Shown: positions 47,135 to 59,500, counted from the stretch's first letter. The stretch: 64,000 nucleotides of DNA from Sabethes cyaneus (GCF_943734655.1 NC_071353.1:135004907-135068906); one strand, 5' to 3'. Translations and numbers: made by a program. The notes: generated by a model not told the origin, from the letters alone.

Positions 47135-47706
47135 ATTCGTGTGCGACATAGCTTTGAGATCCGGCGAGAAATTCGTCAGCAGAAGAATAATAGAGCCGCC
47201 GGAAAGGACCGACTATCGGCAGAGCTCTACAAAAATGGCCAAGAACGGCTGACAACGACACTTCATACGATAATTTCTAGGATTTGGGACCGCCCAGTTA
47301 GCTTCGAGGTACGACGCTGGTCTAACAAACAAGTCGTCGTATATTCGTATCTCGGTTAGGCGGTGCTTGCTAGATAAAGTAAGTAGCAGGATCGTTACAC
47401 TGGCCCCGTGATTTTCCTGTACTCTAAAAGCCGACTGCGAAGTCTGTCGATAAAGAAGGGTAATGTCTAATGACGGTTTAAGCCCACGGCTATACTTCAA
47501 AGATTTGGGAGGAGCAGAAGTTACCGGAGAAGTGGACGGAAGGTGTAGACTTTCCCATCTATAAAAAGAGCGACCGGCTAGATTGCTGTAATTACCGCGA
47601 CATCACGCCGTCTACAAGATGCTCTCCCAGATTTTGTTGCGTCGTTTATCCCCAATAGCAAGAGAACTCGTAGGGCAGTATCAGACATTTATGGAGTCCC
47701 GCCCAA
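47135..47706 (+). pseudogene. RTE-like reverse transcriptase fragment, split by a SINE
   Basis: Plus-strand codons before the SINE read NNRAAGKDRLSAELYKNG and HTIISRIW. After the SINE the reading resumes with LPEKWTEGVDFPIYKKSDRL and CNYRDIT, then in a shifted frame VYKMLSQILLRRLSPI and GQYQ. These are the fingers and palm-start motifs of an RTE-clade polymerase (JAM1-like in mosquitoes). No catalytic YADD part remains; the fragment ends where other repeat DNA begins at about 47706. Confidence 0.8.
47290..47501 (+). mobile_element. tRNA-derived SINE, copy 2, with 9-bp target duplication
   Basis: It begins CCGCCCAGTTAGCTTCGAGG, and the 5' CCGCC can pair with GGCGG at the end of the tRNA-like head, as in an acceptor stem. 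Body and length (212 bp) match copy 1 at 7424-7639. GATTTGGGA flanks it at 47281-47289 and 47502-47510. Removing the SINE and one flank restores continuous RTE codons across the junction, so it inserted into that element later. Confidence 0.9.
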
Positions 47707-48636
47707 GTAACAATTCCAAGTTTTATTACGTTCTTATAGTGGTTTCCATGACCAATTTCATAAAACCGCTAATAAAACTATGAGCTCCACCAGAACTTTC
47801 TGATGACTGCTATAAAACTGCTTTCTGACCAAGTGGCCCACTCCTCAGAATGTTTTCAAACCCGCTATAAGAATCAGGTTATAAGCTTAAGTAGTCGTAG
47901 CACGCACTGCTGAAAGCAGCAATAAAACCAGTTAAGCTTTCGCCGCTTGACAGCCATCGCCATAATTTAAAAAAAACTTTTCGCTTTTCTGACAAACGCT
48001 AAATAAGTTGTCAGCTTGAAAATATATCCGTGATCAGAAAAGTTTAAATTTTACTGACAGATCATTCTGAACGATTTGGTTTATAGCGACCAGAATAAAA
48101 TATCCCATAGAACATTTATTAAATTTTAAGCAATTTCTTTGGTTTGCAGCATGTGCGCATTTAATTTCATCGTGCATATTGATAGGTCGATATAATCAGC
48201 GCGCCTCTGAAATTTTGCAATTTTTGAAAACTGGTTGTTTTAACAAATTGAAAATATTCAGTTAGTCAATCTCAATTTCTAGCAAAAGCATTTTAGTTGC
48301 TTCCTCTGACTGGAAACCCGATTGATAACAACTTTCTTTCTGCAAAACACTTTGCTTTGACGAACTGTTGCTTGCGAGCTAAAACAAAATACCACAATAG
48401 GGCAATATGGCTTCGCATAAAAAAATGATTTTGGTGTTGAACTTTGGTATTCTTCATAATAGCAGCAAAAAAACTGCTTGGTTAGGGTGTTACCGTTTCA
48501 ATAGCTCTATAAAACTAACAGATTTATTGCGGTTGGACAAGTAACCGCGATAAGATCAATTTTGATTGGTGCGCCATTTTGTATTGCCACGCCACACTTA
48601 TGGTAAGTTTATAAGAGACGTGGTGCAATTAAGCAT
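47707..48636. other. Unassigned repeat-like DNA
   Basis: It begins CCCAAGTAACAATTCCAAGT. Similar starts occur near 33811 (CCCAAGTAGCACACTTTAGG) and 16848, suggesting an interspersed repeat, but its ends cannot be defined. It contains many ATAAAAC and CTATAA words and no coding. Confidence 0.35.
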
Positions 48637-48735
48637 TTCCTCAGTGTCTGTTTTCGAAATACGTATCTGTCGTGAATAAAATATACATAGTGGAATTAAA
48701 TTGGATAAGTTTTCTTCTTTTTTAATTTTAGATTG
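48637..48735 (+). mobile_element. Partial copy of the foldback / Penelope-end repeat
   Basis: CCTCAGTGTCTGTTTTCG is joined directly to AATACGTATCTGTCGTGAAT and continues to TTTTTTAATTTTAGATTG. Relative to 11608-11855 this is the end of one arm fused to part of the other, with the middle and loop deleted. Confidence 0.65.
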
Positions 48736-48737
48736 TT

Positions 48738-48960
48738 TTCTTACAGAGCTCTTCATGAAGTTTCTTTAGCGACCCCTTCATGAATTTGTAGTTCGGCAGT
48801 ATAGCAATTTCACTACATGCGAGATTGTGGAACCCATACGATCCAGCTCCCTTAGCACTAAATCGTACTCGTTGAAGATCTTTTCCAGTGTTTGTAGATT
48901 ATTATGTTTTACATTAAAGAGACGGTCTCCGCATATTAACAATTGTGGCTGTACCTGATT
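48738..48960 (-). pseudogene. Possible Ty1/copia Gag fragment
   Basis: The minus strand reads LFNVKHNNLQTLEKIFNEYD, LVLRELDRMGSTISH and, after a one- or two-base slip, LPNYKFMKGSLKKLHEEL. The spacing (LFN, then YD...LRELDRMG, then LP..Y..M..SL) resembles the UBN2-type Gag region of copia retrotransposons. No other copia part is present. Identification is by pattern only. Confidence 0.4.
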
Positions 48961-49140
48961 TTTGGTACATTTTCACTAAAACGACCATATCAGCTGCAGC
49001 TGCATATTGTCAGTCATAATCAGTTAGGTCAATGCTCGTTGGTTAGGTAATCTGATGACCTTATAGGTATGTTATGAGAAACATTACCTGAAGTGAGGTA
49101 AACACATTCCGTTCACACATCCTTTTGTTGGCTTTGCCTT
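48961..49140. other. Upstream region of the F-box gene
   Basis: Mixed sequence between the copia-like fragment and the TATA box, with no other element recognised. Confidence 0.4.
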
Positions 49141-49147
49141 TATAAAG
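49141..49147 (+). promoter_or_regulatory. TATA box candidate of the F-box gene
   Basis: TATAAAG lies 76 bases before the ATG. An ATCATTTTAG stretch about 27 bases downstream is a possible start region. This gives a leader of about 50 bases. Confidence 0.55.
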
Positions 49148-49222
49148 GACCGTTTTTCATAGCCTCCATCATTTTAGCTGCAAGTGTTTATCTAACTATT
49201 TCAATCCTAGATCTAAATCAGT

Positions 49223-50431
49223 ATGGAATTTCGCAGTGGCCGTTCAACTCAACGCCCTTCTGGCACACGAGACAAAAAACTAAAAAAATCCGGGGATGAG
49301 CGTTTCGGAAACTTACCATTTCACATTTGTGAAACCATTTTTCAACATCTCCGCGGTCAGGATCGGTTCAATGCTTCGTTGGTGTGCAGGAATTGGGAAG
49401 CAGTCATGTTCCAGTCGCGAAAGCTTCTCGATAGAACATTCCTGAAAGTGTGTCGGTACGACACGGAGAAAAACATGCATCTTGTGGACGAGGAAATTAT
49501 TCGAAACAGTAAACGATCTTATCGGTGTGTATCGTTTCCAAAACTGCAATACTCAGTAGCACTACGCGATGTGGTCGATCGACTTCAGCGGCGCTATCAT
49601 TTTCAGTCGGCAAAGGTGGAATCGTTTCACTTTGGTTTGCACTCGTGGATCGGCGCTCGTCTGTCTGATCTACGGCATTTAGACCTTAGTGTTGCTTCCC
49701 AATCAGCATCAATGCTAACGGCTTACGACGTATGGAGTGGTACATTCGCATTTTTTCCGGACCTTACCAGCCTTGCTATTCGTAGAGGTCACCCGGCAGT
49801 TCTCCTATCGGTACAGCAGCATTGTCGAAAGTTAACTAAGCTGCATTTGACAGAATTTATATTCGCTGAGCAACTGCCCCCTGTGCTCGACTTTCCGGAA
49901 CTTGAAGAATTAATCCTTCTTACTTGGTTAGTAATGCACAATTCACAATGTGATATACATCTGCCGAAATTGAAGTATCTCGCTGTATACCACAACCCTC
50001 ATGAACTACTGCCCACGCTGCAACTACACGCCCCTCAGCTACAAACTGTAGAAATGCCAGCCACGGCTCTGCGGTGCATAACCATCGTCGGGCCAAACCA
50101 ACTCCAGTCGCTAACTTTGGAGGCCTTCGAAGCTTGGAGCATCTTCGATACATTTCCGGAAATGGGAGATTTTGCCGCAGCGTTAATAGATCTTGCCGCT
50201 AAAATAAAGCGTCTTGAACTAAGATTCTACAATTCATCGGGTTTCATGCAACAATTATTGGCATTGGCTGGGCAGTGCTGCCCGCAGCTCGAACGATTAA
50301 TTCTGTATCAGCGAGTAGAACCGAGATATCTGAAAACACTGATTGAACGCGGAGTTCAGGTGCAAGTTGGCGCTCCATCAGCAAACCGCCTGAACTTGAT
50401 ACGATTTCGTTACCAACGAAATGTGCAGTGA
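49223..50431 (+). CDS. F-box protein, intronless, 402 residues
   Basis: Residues 29-65 form an F-box (FGNLPFHICETIFQHLRGQD, then FNASLVCRNWEAV), which in this family binds Skp1 and so recruits targets to an SCF ubiquitin ligase. The remainder (about 90-390) has spaced hydrophobic stretches such as LRHLDLSV, LTSLAIRR, LTKLHLTEF, LEELILLTW and LKYLAVYHN, consistent with a degenerate leucine-rich-repeat substrate domain. The start is the first ATG, in a fair context (CAGTATGG). No intron is needed. A TATA box precedes it and AATAAA follows. Intronless F-box/LRR genes of this size are common in mosquitoes. The substrate is unknown. It is the only intact host-type gene in the window, set between a copia-like fragment and the 12-bp array. 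Confidence 0.9.
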   Translation: MEFRSGRSTQRPSGTRDKKLKKSGDERFGNLPFHICETIFQHLRGQDRFNASLVCRNWEAVMFQSRKLLDRTFLKVCRYDTEKNMHLVDEEIIRNSKRSYRCVSFPKLQYSVALRDVVDRLQRRYHFQSAKVESFHFGLHSWIGARLSDLRHLDLSVASQSASMLTAYDVWSGTFAFFPDLTSLAIRRGHPAVLLSVQQHCRKLTKLHLTEFIFAEQLPPVLDFPELEELILLTWLVMHNSQCDIHLPKLKYLAVYHNPHELLPTLQLHAPQLQTVEMPATALRCITIVGPNQLQSLTLEAFEAWSIFDTFPEMGDFAAALIDLAAKIKRLELRFYNSSGFMQQLLALAGQCCPQLERLILYQRVEPRYLKTLIERGVQVQVGAPSANRLNLIRFRYQRNVQ

Positions 50432-50490
50432 ATGAGCACTTAAAATATATTTTTGTTTCATAAAAGCTTATGTAAAATGTATGATTATTT

Positions 50491-50496
50491 AATAAA
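50491..50496 (+). terminator. Poly(A) signal of the F-box gene
   Basis: AATAAA, 60 bases after the TGA stop. The predicted transcript end (about 50510-50520) lies some 40 bases before the minisatellite. Confidence 0.7.
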
Positions 50497-50555
50497 AAAA
50501 CAGGACATATTATTCAGTAAGTAAAAATAAAAGTATCTTTTCGGAAAATTATTTG

Positions 50556-53500
50556 TTTTCCAATCCCCGTTCCAATCCCCGTTCCAATCGCCGTTCCAAT
50601 CGCCGTTCCAATCGCCGTGCCAATCCCCGTTCCAATCACCGTTCCAATACCCGTGCCAATCCCCGTTCCAATCCCCGTTCCAATCGCCGTTCCAATACCC
50701 GTGCCAATCCCCGTTCCAATCCCCGTTCCAATCGCCGTTCCAATCGCCGTCCCAATCCCCGTTCCAATCCCCGTTCCAATCCCCGTTCCAATCCCCTTTC
50801 CAACCGCCGTTCCAATCGCCGTTCCAATCGCCGTTCCGATCCCCGTTCCAATCCCCGGTCCAATCGCCGTTCCAATCGCCGTTCCAATCCCCGTGCCAAT
50901 CCCCGTTCCAACCCCCGTGCCAATCCCCGTTCCAATCCCCGTTCCAATCCCCGTTCGAATCCCCGTTCCAATCCCCGTGCCAATCCCCGTTCCAATCCCC
51001 GTTCGAATCCCCGTTCTAATCCCCGTTCCAATCCCCGTTCGAATCCCCGTTCCAATCCCCGTTCCAATCGCCGTTCCAATCGCCGTTCCAATCCCCGTGC
51101 CAATCCCCGTTCCAATCCCCGTTCCAATCCCCGTTCCAATCCCCGTCCCAATCGCCGTCCCAATCCCCGTTCCAATCGCCGTTCCAATCCCCGTGCCAAT
51201 CCCCGTTCCAATCGCCGTTCCAATCCCCGTTCCAATCCCCTTTCCAACCGCCGTTCCAATCGCCGTTCCAATCGCCGTTCCAACCCCCGTTCCAATCCCC
51301 GTGCCAATCCCCTTTCCAACCGCCGTTCCAATCGCCGTTCCAACCACCGTGCCAATCCCCGTTCCAATCCCCGTGCCAATCCCCTTTCCAACCGCCGTTC
51401 CAACCCCCGTGCCAATCCCCGTTCCAATCCCCGGTCCAATCGCCGTTCCAATCGCCGTTCCAATCCCCGTGCCAATCCCCGTTCCAATCCCCGTTCCAAT
51501 CGCCGTTCCAATCCCCGTGCCAATCCCCGTTCCAATCGCCGTTCCAATCCCCGTTCCAATCCCCTTTCCAACCGCCGTTCCAATCGCCGCTCGAATCGCC
51601 GTTCCAACCCCCGTGCCAATCCCCGTGCCAATCCCCGTTCCAATCCCCGTTCCAATCTCCGTGCCAATCCCCGTGCCAATCCCCGTTCCAATACCCGTGC
51701 CAATCCCCGTTCCAATCCCCGTGCCAATCCCCGTTCCAATCGCCGTTCCAATCCCCGTTCCAATCCCCTTTCCAACCGCCGTTCCAATCGCCGTTCGAAT
51801 CGCCGTTCCAACCCCCGTGCCAATCCCCGTTCCAATCCCCGTTCCAATCCCCGTGCCAATCCCCGTTCCAATCCCCGTTCCAATCGCCGTTCCAATCCCC
51901 GTGCCAATCCCCGTTCCAATCGCCGTTCCAATCCCCGTTCCAATCCCCTTTCCAACCGCCGTTCCAATCGCCGTTCGAATCGTCGTTCCAACCCCCGTGC
52001 CAATCCCCGTTCCAATCCCCGTTCCAATCTCCGTGCCAATCCCCGTGCCAATCCCCGTTCCAATCCCCGTTCCAATCCTCGTTCCAATCCCCGTTCCAAT
52101 CGCCGTTCCAATCCCCGTGCCAATCCCCGTTCCAATCGCCGTTCCAATCCCCGTTCCAATCCCCTTTCCAACCGCCGTTCCAATCGCCGTTTCAATCGCC
52201 GTTCCAACCCCCGTGCCAATCCCCGTGCCAATCCCCGTTCCAATCCCCGTTCCAATCTCCGTGCCAATCCCCGTGCCAATCCCCGTTCCAATACCCGTGC
52301 CAATCCCCGTTCCAATCCCCGTTCCAATCCCCGTTCCAATCCTCGTCCCAATCCCCGTTCCAATCGCCGTTCCAATACCCGTGCCAATCCCCGTTCCAAT
52401 CCCCGTTCCAATCGCCGTTCCAATCGCCGTCCCAATCCCCGTTCCAATCCCCGTTCCAATCCCCGTTCCAATCCCCGTTCCAATCCCCTTTCCAACCGCC
52501 GTTCCAATCGCCGTTCCAATCGCCGTTCCGATCCCCGTTCCAATCCCCGGTCCAATCCCCGTTCCAATCCCGGTTCCAATCCCCGTTCCAATCCCCGTTC
52601 CAATCCCCGTTCCAATCCCCGTGCCAATCCCCGTCCCAATCCCCGTTCCAATCGCCGTTCCAATCCCCGTTCCAATCCCCGTCCCAATCCCCGTTCCAAT
52701 CGCCGTTCCGATCCCCGTGCCAATCCCCGTTCCAATCCCCGTTCCTTTCCCCGTTCCAATCGCCGTTCCAATCCCCGTTCAAATCCCCGTTCCAATCTCC
52801 GTTCCAATCCCCGTTCCAATCCCCGTGCCAATCCCCGTTCCAATCTCCGTTCCAATCGCCGTCCCAATCCCCGTTCCAATCCCCGTTCCAATCCCCTTTC
52901 CAACCGCCGTTCCAATCGCCGTTCCAATCGCCGTTCCAATCCCCGGTCCAATCGCCGTTCCAATCGCCGTTCCAATCCCCGTTCCAACCCCCGTGCCAAT
53001 CCCCGTTCCAATCCCCGTTCGAATCCCCGTTCCAATCCCCGTTCCAATCCCCGTGCCAATCGCCGTTCCAATCGCCGTTCCGATCCCCGTTCCAATCCCC
53101 GGTCCAATCCCCGTTCCAATCCCGGTTCCAATCCCCGTTCCAATCCCCGTTCCAATCCCCGTTCCAATCCCCGTCCCAATCCCCGTTCCAATCGCCGTTC
53201 CAATCCCCGTTCCAATCCCCGTCCCAATCCCCGTTCCAATCGCCGTTCCAATCCCCGTTCCAATCGCCGTTCCAATCGCCGTTCCAATCCCCGTTCAAAT
53301 CCCCGTTCCAATCTCCGTTCCAATCCCCGTTCCAATCCCCGTGCCCATTCCCGTTCCAATCTCCGTTCCAATCGCCGTCCCAATCCCCGTTCCAATCCCC
53401 GTTCGAATCCCCGTTCCAATCCCCGTTCCAATCCCCGTTCGAATCCCCGTTCCAATCCCCGTTCCAATCCCCGTTCCAATCCCCGTGCCAATCCCCGTTC

Positions 53501-56500
53501 CAATCCCCGTTCCAATCCCCGTTCCAATCCCCATTCCAATCCCCGTCCCAATCCCCGTTCCAATCGCCGTTCCAATCCCCGTTCCAATCGCCGTTCCAAT
53601 ACCCGTTCCAATCGCCGTTCCAATCGCCGTTCCGATCCCCGTTCCAATCCCCGTTCCAATCTCCGTGCCAATCCCCGTGCCAATCCCCGTTCCAATACCC
53701 GTGCCAATCCCCGTTCCAATCTCCGTGCCAATCCCCGTTCCAATCCCCGTTCCAATCGCCGTTCCAATCGCCGTTCCAATCCCCGTGCCAATCCCCGTTC
53801 CAATCCCCGTTCCAATCCCCGTCCCAATCCCCGTTCCAATCGCCGTTCCAATCGCCGTTCCAAAACCCGTTCCAATCGCCGTTCCAATCGCCGTCCCAAT
53901 CCCCGTTCCAATCCCCTTTCCAACCGCCGTTCCAACCCCCGTGCCAATCCCCGTGCCAATCCCCGTTCCAATCCCCGTTCGAATCCCCGTTCCAATCCCC
54001 GTTCCAATCCCCGTGCCAATCGCCGTTCCAATCGCCGTTCCGATCCCCGTTCCAATCCCCGGTCCAATCCCCGTTCCAATCCCGGTTCCAATCCCCGTTC
54101 CAATCCCCGTTCCAATCCCCGTTCCAATCCCCGTCCCAATCCCCGTTCCAATCGCCGTTCCAATCCCCGTTCCAATCCCCGTCCCAATCCCCGTTCCAAT
54201 CGCCGTTCCGATCCCCGTGCCAATCCCCGTTCCAATCCCCGTTCCAACCCCCGTGCCAATCCCCGTGCCAATCCCCGTTCAAATCCCCGTTCCAATCTCC
54301 GTTCCAATCCCCGTTCCAACCCCCGTGCCAATCCCCGTGCCAATCCCCGTTCAAATCCCCGTTCCAATCTCCGTTCCAATCCCCGTTCCAATCCCCGTTC
54401 CAATCGCCGTTCCAATCGCCGTTCCAATCCCCGTGCCAATCCCCGTTCCAATCCCCGTTCCAATCCCCGTTCCAATCCCCGTCCCAATCGCCGTCCCAAT
54501 CCCCGTTCCAATCGCCGTTCCAATCCCCGTGCCAATCCCCGTTCCAATCGCCGTTCCAATCCCCGTTCCAATCCCCTTTCCAACCGCCGTTCCAATCGCC
54601 GTTCCAATCGCCGTTCCAACCCCCGTTCCAATCCCCGTGCCAATCCCCTTTCCAACCGCCGTTCCAATCGCCGTTCCAACCACCGTGCCAATCCCCGTTC
54701 CAATCCCCGTGCCAATCCCCGTTCCAATCGCCGTTCCAATCCCCGTTCCAATCCCCTTTCCAACCGCCGTTCCAATCGCCGTTCGAATCGCCGTTCCAAC
54801 CCCCGTGCCAATCCCCGTTCCAATCCCCGTTCCAATCCCCGTGCCAATCCCCGTTCCAATCCCCGTTCCAATCGCCGTTCCAATCCCCGTGCCAATCCCC
54901 GTTCCAATCGCCGTTCCAATCCCCGTTCCAATCCCCTTTCCAACCGCCGTTCCAATCGCCGTTCGAATCGTCGTTCCAACCCCCGTGCCAATCCCCGTTC
55001 CAATCCCCGTTCCAATCTCCGTGCCAATCCCCGTGCCAATCCCCGTTCCAATCCCCGTTCCAATCCTCGTTCCAATCCCCGTTCCAATCGCCGTTCCAAT
55101 CCCCGTGCCAATCCCCGTTCCAATCGCCGTTCCAATCCCCGTTCCAATCCCCTTTCCAACCGCCGTTCCAATCGCCGTTTCAATCGCCGTTCCAACCCCC
55201 GTGCCAATCCCCGTGCCAATCCCCGTTCCAATCCCCGTTCCAATCTCCGTGCCAATCCCCGTGCCAATCCCCGTTCCAATACCCGTGCCAATCCCCGTTC
55301 CAATCCCCGTTCCAATCCCCGTTCCAATCCTCGTCCCAATCCCCGTTCCAATCGCCGTTCCAATACCCGTGCCAATCCCCGTTCCAATCCCCGTTCCAAT
55401 CGCCGTTCCAATACCCGTTCCAATCGCCGTTCCAATCGCCGTTCCGATCCCCGTTCCAATCCCCGTTCCAATCTCCGTGCCAATCCCCGTGCCAATCCCC
55501 GTTCCAATACCCGTGCCAATCCCCGTTCCAATCTCCGTGCCAATCCCCGTTCCAATCCCCGTTCCAATCGCCGTTCCAATCGCCGTTCCAATCCCCGTGC
55601 CAATCCCCGTTCCAATCCCCGTTCCAATCCCCGTCCCAATCCCCGTTCCAATCGCCGTTCCAATCGCCGTTCCAAAACCCGTTCCAATCGCCGTTCCAAT
55701 CGCCGTCCCAATCCCCGTTCCAATCCCCTTTCCAACCGCCGTTCCAACCCCCGTGCCAATCCCCGTGCCAATCCCCGTTCCAATCCCCGTTCGAATCCCC
55801 GTTCCAATCCCCGTTCCAATCCCCGTGCCAATCGCCGTTCCAATCGCCGTTCCGATCCCCGTTCCAATCCCCGGTCCAATCCCCGTTCCAATCCCGGTTC
55901 CAATCCCCGTTCCAATCCCCGTTCCAATCCCCGTTCCAATCCCCGTCCCAATCCCCGTTCCAATCGCCGTTCCAATCCCCGTTCCAATCCCCGTCCCAAT
56001 CCCCGTTCCAATCGCCGTTCCGATCCCCGTGCCAATCCCCGTTCCAATCCCCGTTCCAACCCCCGTGCCAATCCCCGTGCCAATCCCCGTTCAAATCCCC
56101 GTTCCAATCTCCGTTCCAATCCCCGTTCCAATCCCCGTGCCAATCCCCGTTCCAATCTCCGTTCCAATCGCCGTCCCAATCCCCGTTCCAATCCCCGTTC
56201 GAATCCCCGTTCCAATCCCCGTTCCAATCCCCGTTCGAATCCCCGTTCCAATCCCCGTTCCAATCCCCGTTCCAATCCCCGTGCCAATCCCCGTTCCAAT
56301 CCCCGTTCCAATCCCCGTTCCAATCCCCATTCCAATCCCCGTGCCAATCCCCGTTCCAATCGCCGTTCCAATCCCCGTTCCAATCCCCGTTCCAATACCC
56401 GTTCCAATCGCCGTTCCAATCGCCGTTCCGATCCCCGTTCCAATCCCCGTTCCAATCTCCGTGCCAATCCCCGTGCCAATCCCCGTTCCAATACCCGTGC

Positions 56501-59500
56501 CAATCCCCGTTCCAATCTCCGTGCCAATCCCCGTTCCAATCCCCGTTCCAATCGCCGTTCCAATCGCCGTTCCAATCGCCGTTCCAATCCCCGTTCCAAT
56601 CGCCGTTCCAATACCCGTTCCAATCGCCGTTCCAATCGCCGTCCCAATCCCCGTTCGAATCCCCGTTCCAATCCCCGTTCGAATCCCCGTTCCAATCTCC
56701 GTTCGAATCCCCGTTCCAATCCCCTTTCCAACCGCCGTTCCAACCCCCGTGCCAATCCCCGTGCCAATCCCCGTTCCAATCCCCGTTCCAATCCCCGTCC
56801 CAATCCCCGTTCCAATCGCCGTTCCAATCCCCGTTCCAATCCCCGTCCCAATCCCCGTTCCAATCGCCGTTCCAATCGCCGTTCCAATCGCCGTTCCAAT
56901 CCCCGTTCCAACCCCCGTGCCAATCCCCGTGCCAATCCCCGTTCCAATCCCCGTTCGAATCCCCGTTCCAATCCCCGTTCCAATCCCCGTGCCAATCGCC
57001 GTTCCAATCGCCGTTCCGATCCCCGTTCCAATCCCCGGTCCAATCCCCGTTCCAATCCCGGTTCCAATCCCCGTTCCAATCCCCGTTCCAATCCCCGTTC
57101 CAATCCCCGTCCCAATCCCCGTTCCAATCGCCGTTCCAATCCCCGTTCCAATCCCCGTCCCAATCCCCGTTCCAATCGCCGTTCCGATCCCCGTGCCAAT
57201 CCCCGTTCCAATCCCCGTTGCAACCCCCGTGCCAATCCCCGTGCCAATCCCCGTTCAAATCCCCGTTCCAATCTCCGTTCCAATCCCCGTTCCAATCCCC
57301 GTGCCAATCCCCGTTCCAATCTCCGTTCCAATCGCCGTCCCAATCCCCGTTCCAATCCCCGTTCGAATCCCCGTTCCAATCCCCGTTCCAATCCCCGTTC
57401 GAATCCCCGTTCCAATCCCCGTTCCAATCCCCGTTCCAATCCCCGTGCCAATCCCCGTTCCAATCCCCGTTCCAATCCCCATTCCAATCCCCGTCCCAAT
57501 CCCCGTTCCAATCGCCGTTCCAATCCCCGTTCCAATCGCCGTTCCAATACCCGTTCCAATCGCCGTTCCAATCGCCGTTCCGATCCCCGTTCCAATCCCC
57601 GTTCCAATCTCCGTGCCAATCCCCGTGCCAATCCCCGTTCCAATACCCGTGCCAATCCCCGTTCCAATCTCCGTGCCAATCCCCGTTCCAATCCCCGTTC
57701 CAATCGCCGTTCCAATCGCCGTTCCAACCCCGTGCCAATCCCCGTGCCAATCCCCGTTCCAATCCCCGTTCCAATCCCCGTCCCAATCCCCGTTCCAATC
57801 GCCGTTCCAAAACCCGTTCCAATCGCCGTTCCAATCGCCGTCCCAATCCCCGTTCCAATCCCCTTTCCAACCGCCGTTCCAACCCCCGTGCCAATCCCCG
57901 TGCCAATCCCCGTTCCAATCCCCGTTCCAATCCCCGTCCCAATCCCCGTTCCAATCGCCGTTCCAATCCCCGTTCCAATCCCCGTCCCAATCCCCGTTCC
58001 AATCGCCGTTCCGATCCCCGTGCCAATCCCCGTTCCAATCCCCGTTCCAATCGCCGTTCCAATCGCCGTTCCAATCCCCGTTCAAATCCCCGTTCCAATC
58101 TCCGTTCCAATCCCCGTTCCAATCCCCGTGCCAATCCCCGTTCCAATCTCCGTTCCAATCGCCGTCCCAATCCCCGTTCCAATCCCCGTTCGAATCCCCG
58201 TTCCAATCCCCGTTCCAATCCCCGTTCGAATCCCCGTTCCAATCCCCGTTCCAATCCCCGTGCCAATCCCCGTTCCAATCCTCGTTCCAATCCCCGTTCC
58301 AATCCCCATTCCAATCCCCGTCCCAATCCCCGTTCCAATCGCCGTTCCAATCCCCGTTCCAATCGCCGTTCCAATACCCGTTCCAATCGCCGTTCCAATC
58401 GCCGTTCCGATCTCCGTGCCAATCCCCGTTCCAATCCCCGTGCCAATCCCCGTTCCAATCCCCGTTCGAATCCCCGTTCCAATCCCCGTTCCAATCCCCG
58501 TTCCAATCCCCATTCCAATCCCCGTCCCAATCCCCGTTCCAATCGCCGTTCCAATCCCCGTTCCAATCCCCGTTCGAATCCCCGTTCCAATCCCCGTGCC
58601 AATCCCCGTTCCAATACCCGTGCCAATCCCCGTTCCAATCTCCGTGCCAATCCCCGTTCCAATCCCCGTTCCAATCCCCGTTCCAATCGCCGTTCCAATC
58701 GCCGTTCCAATCCCCGTTCCAATCGCCGTTCCAATACCCGTTCCAATCGCCGTTCCAATCGCCGTCCCAATCCCCGTTCGAATCCCCGTTCCAATCCCCG
58801 TTCGAATCCCCGTTCCAATCTCCGTGCCAATCCCCGTGCCAATCCCCGTTCCAATCCCCGTTCCAATCCCCGTTCCAATCCCCGTTCCAATACCCGTGCC
58901 AATCCCCGTTCCAATCTCCGTGCCAATCCCCGTTCCAATCCCCGTTCCAATCCCCGTTCCAATCGCCGTTCCAATCGCCGTTCCAATCCCCGTTCCAATC
59001 GCCGTTCCAATACCCGTTCCAATCGCCGTTCCAATCGCCGTCCCAATCCCCGTTCGAATCCCCGTTCCAATCCCCGTTCGAATCCCCGTTCCAATCTCCG
59101 TGCCAATCCCCGTTCCAATCCCCGTTCCAATCCTCGTTCCAATCCCCGTTCCAATCGCCGTTCCAATCGCCGTTCCAATCCCCGTGCCAATCCCCGTTCC
59201 AATCCCCGTTCCAATCCCCGTCCCAATCCCCGTTCCAATCGCCGTTCCAATCCCCGTTCCAATCGCCGTTCCAATACCCGTTCCAATCGCCGTTCCAATC
59301 GCCGTCCCAATCCCCGTTCCAATCCCCGTTCCAATCCCCTTTCCAACCGCCGTTCCAATCGCCGTTACAATCGCCGTTCCGATCCCCGTTCCAATCCCCG
59401 TCCCAATCCCCGTTCCAATCGCCGTTCCGATCCCCGTGCCAATCCCCGTTCCAACCGACGTTCCAATCCCCGTGCCAATCCCCGTGCCAATCCCCGTGCC

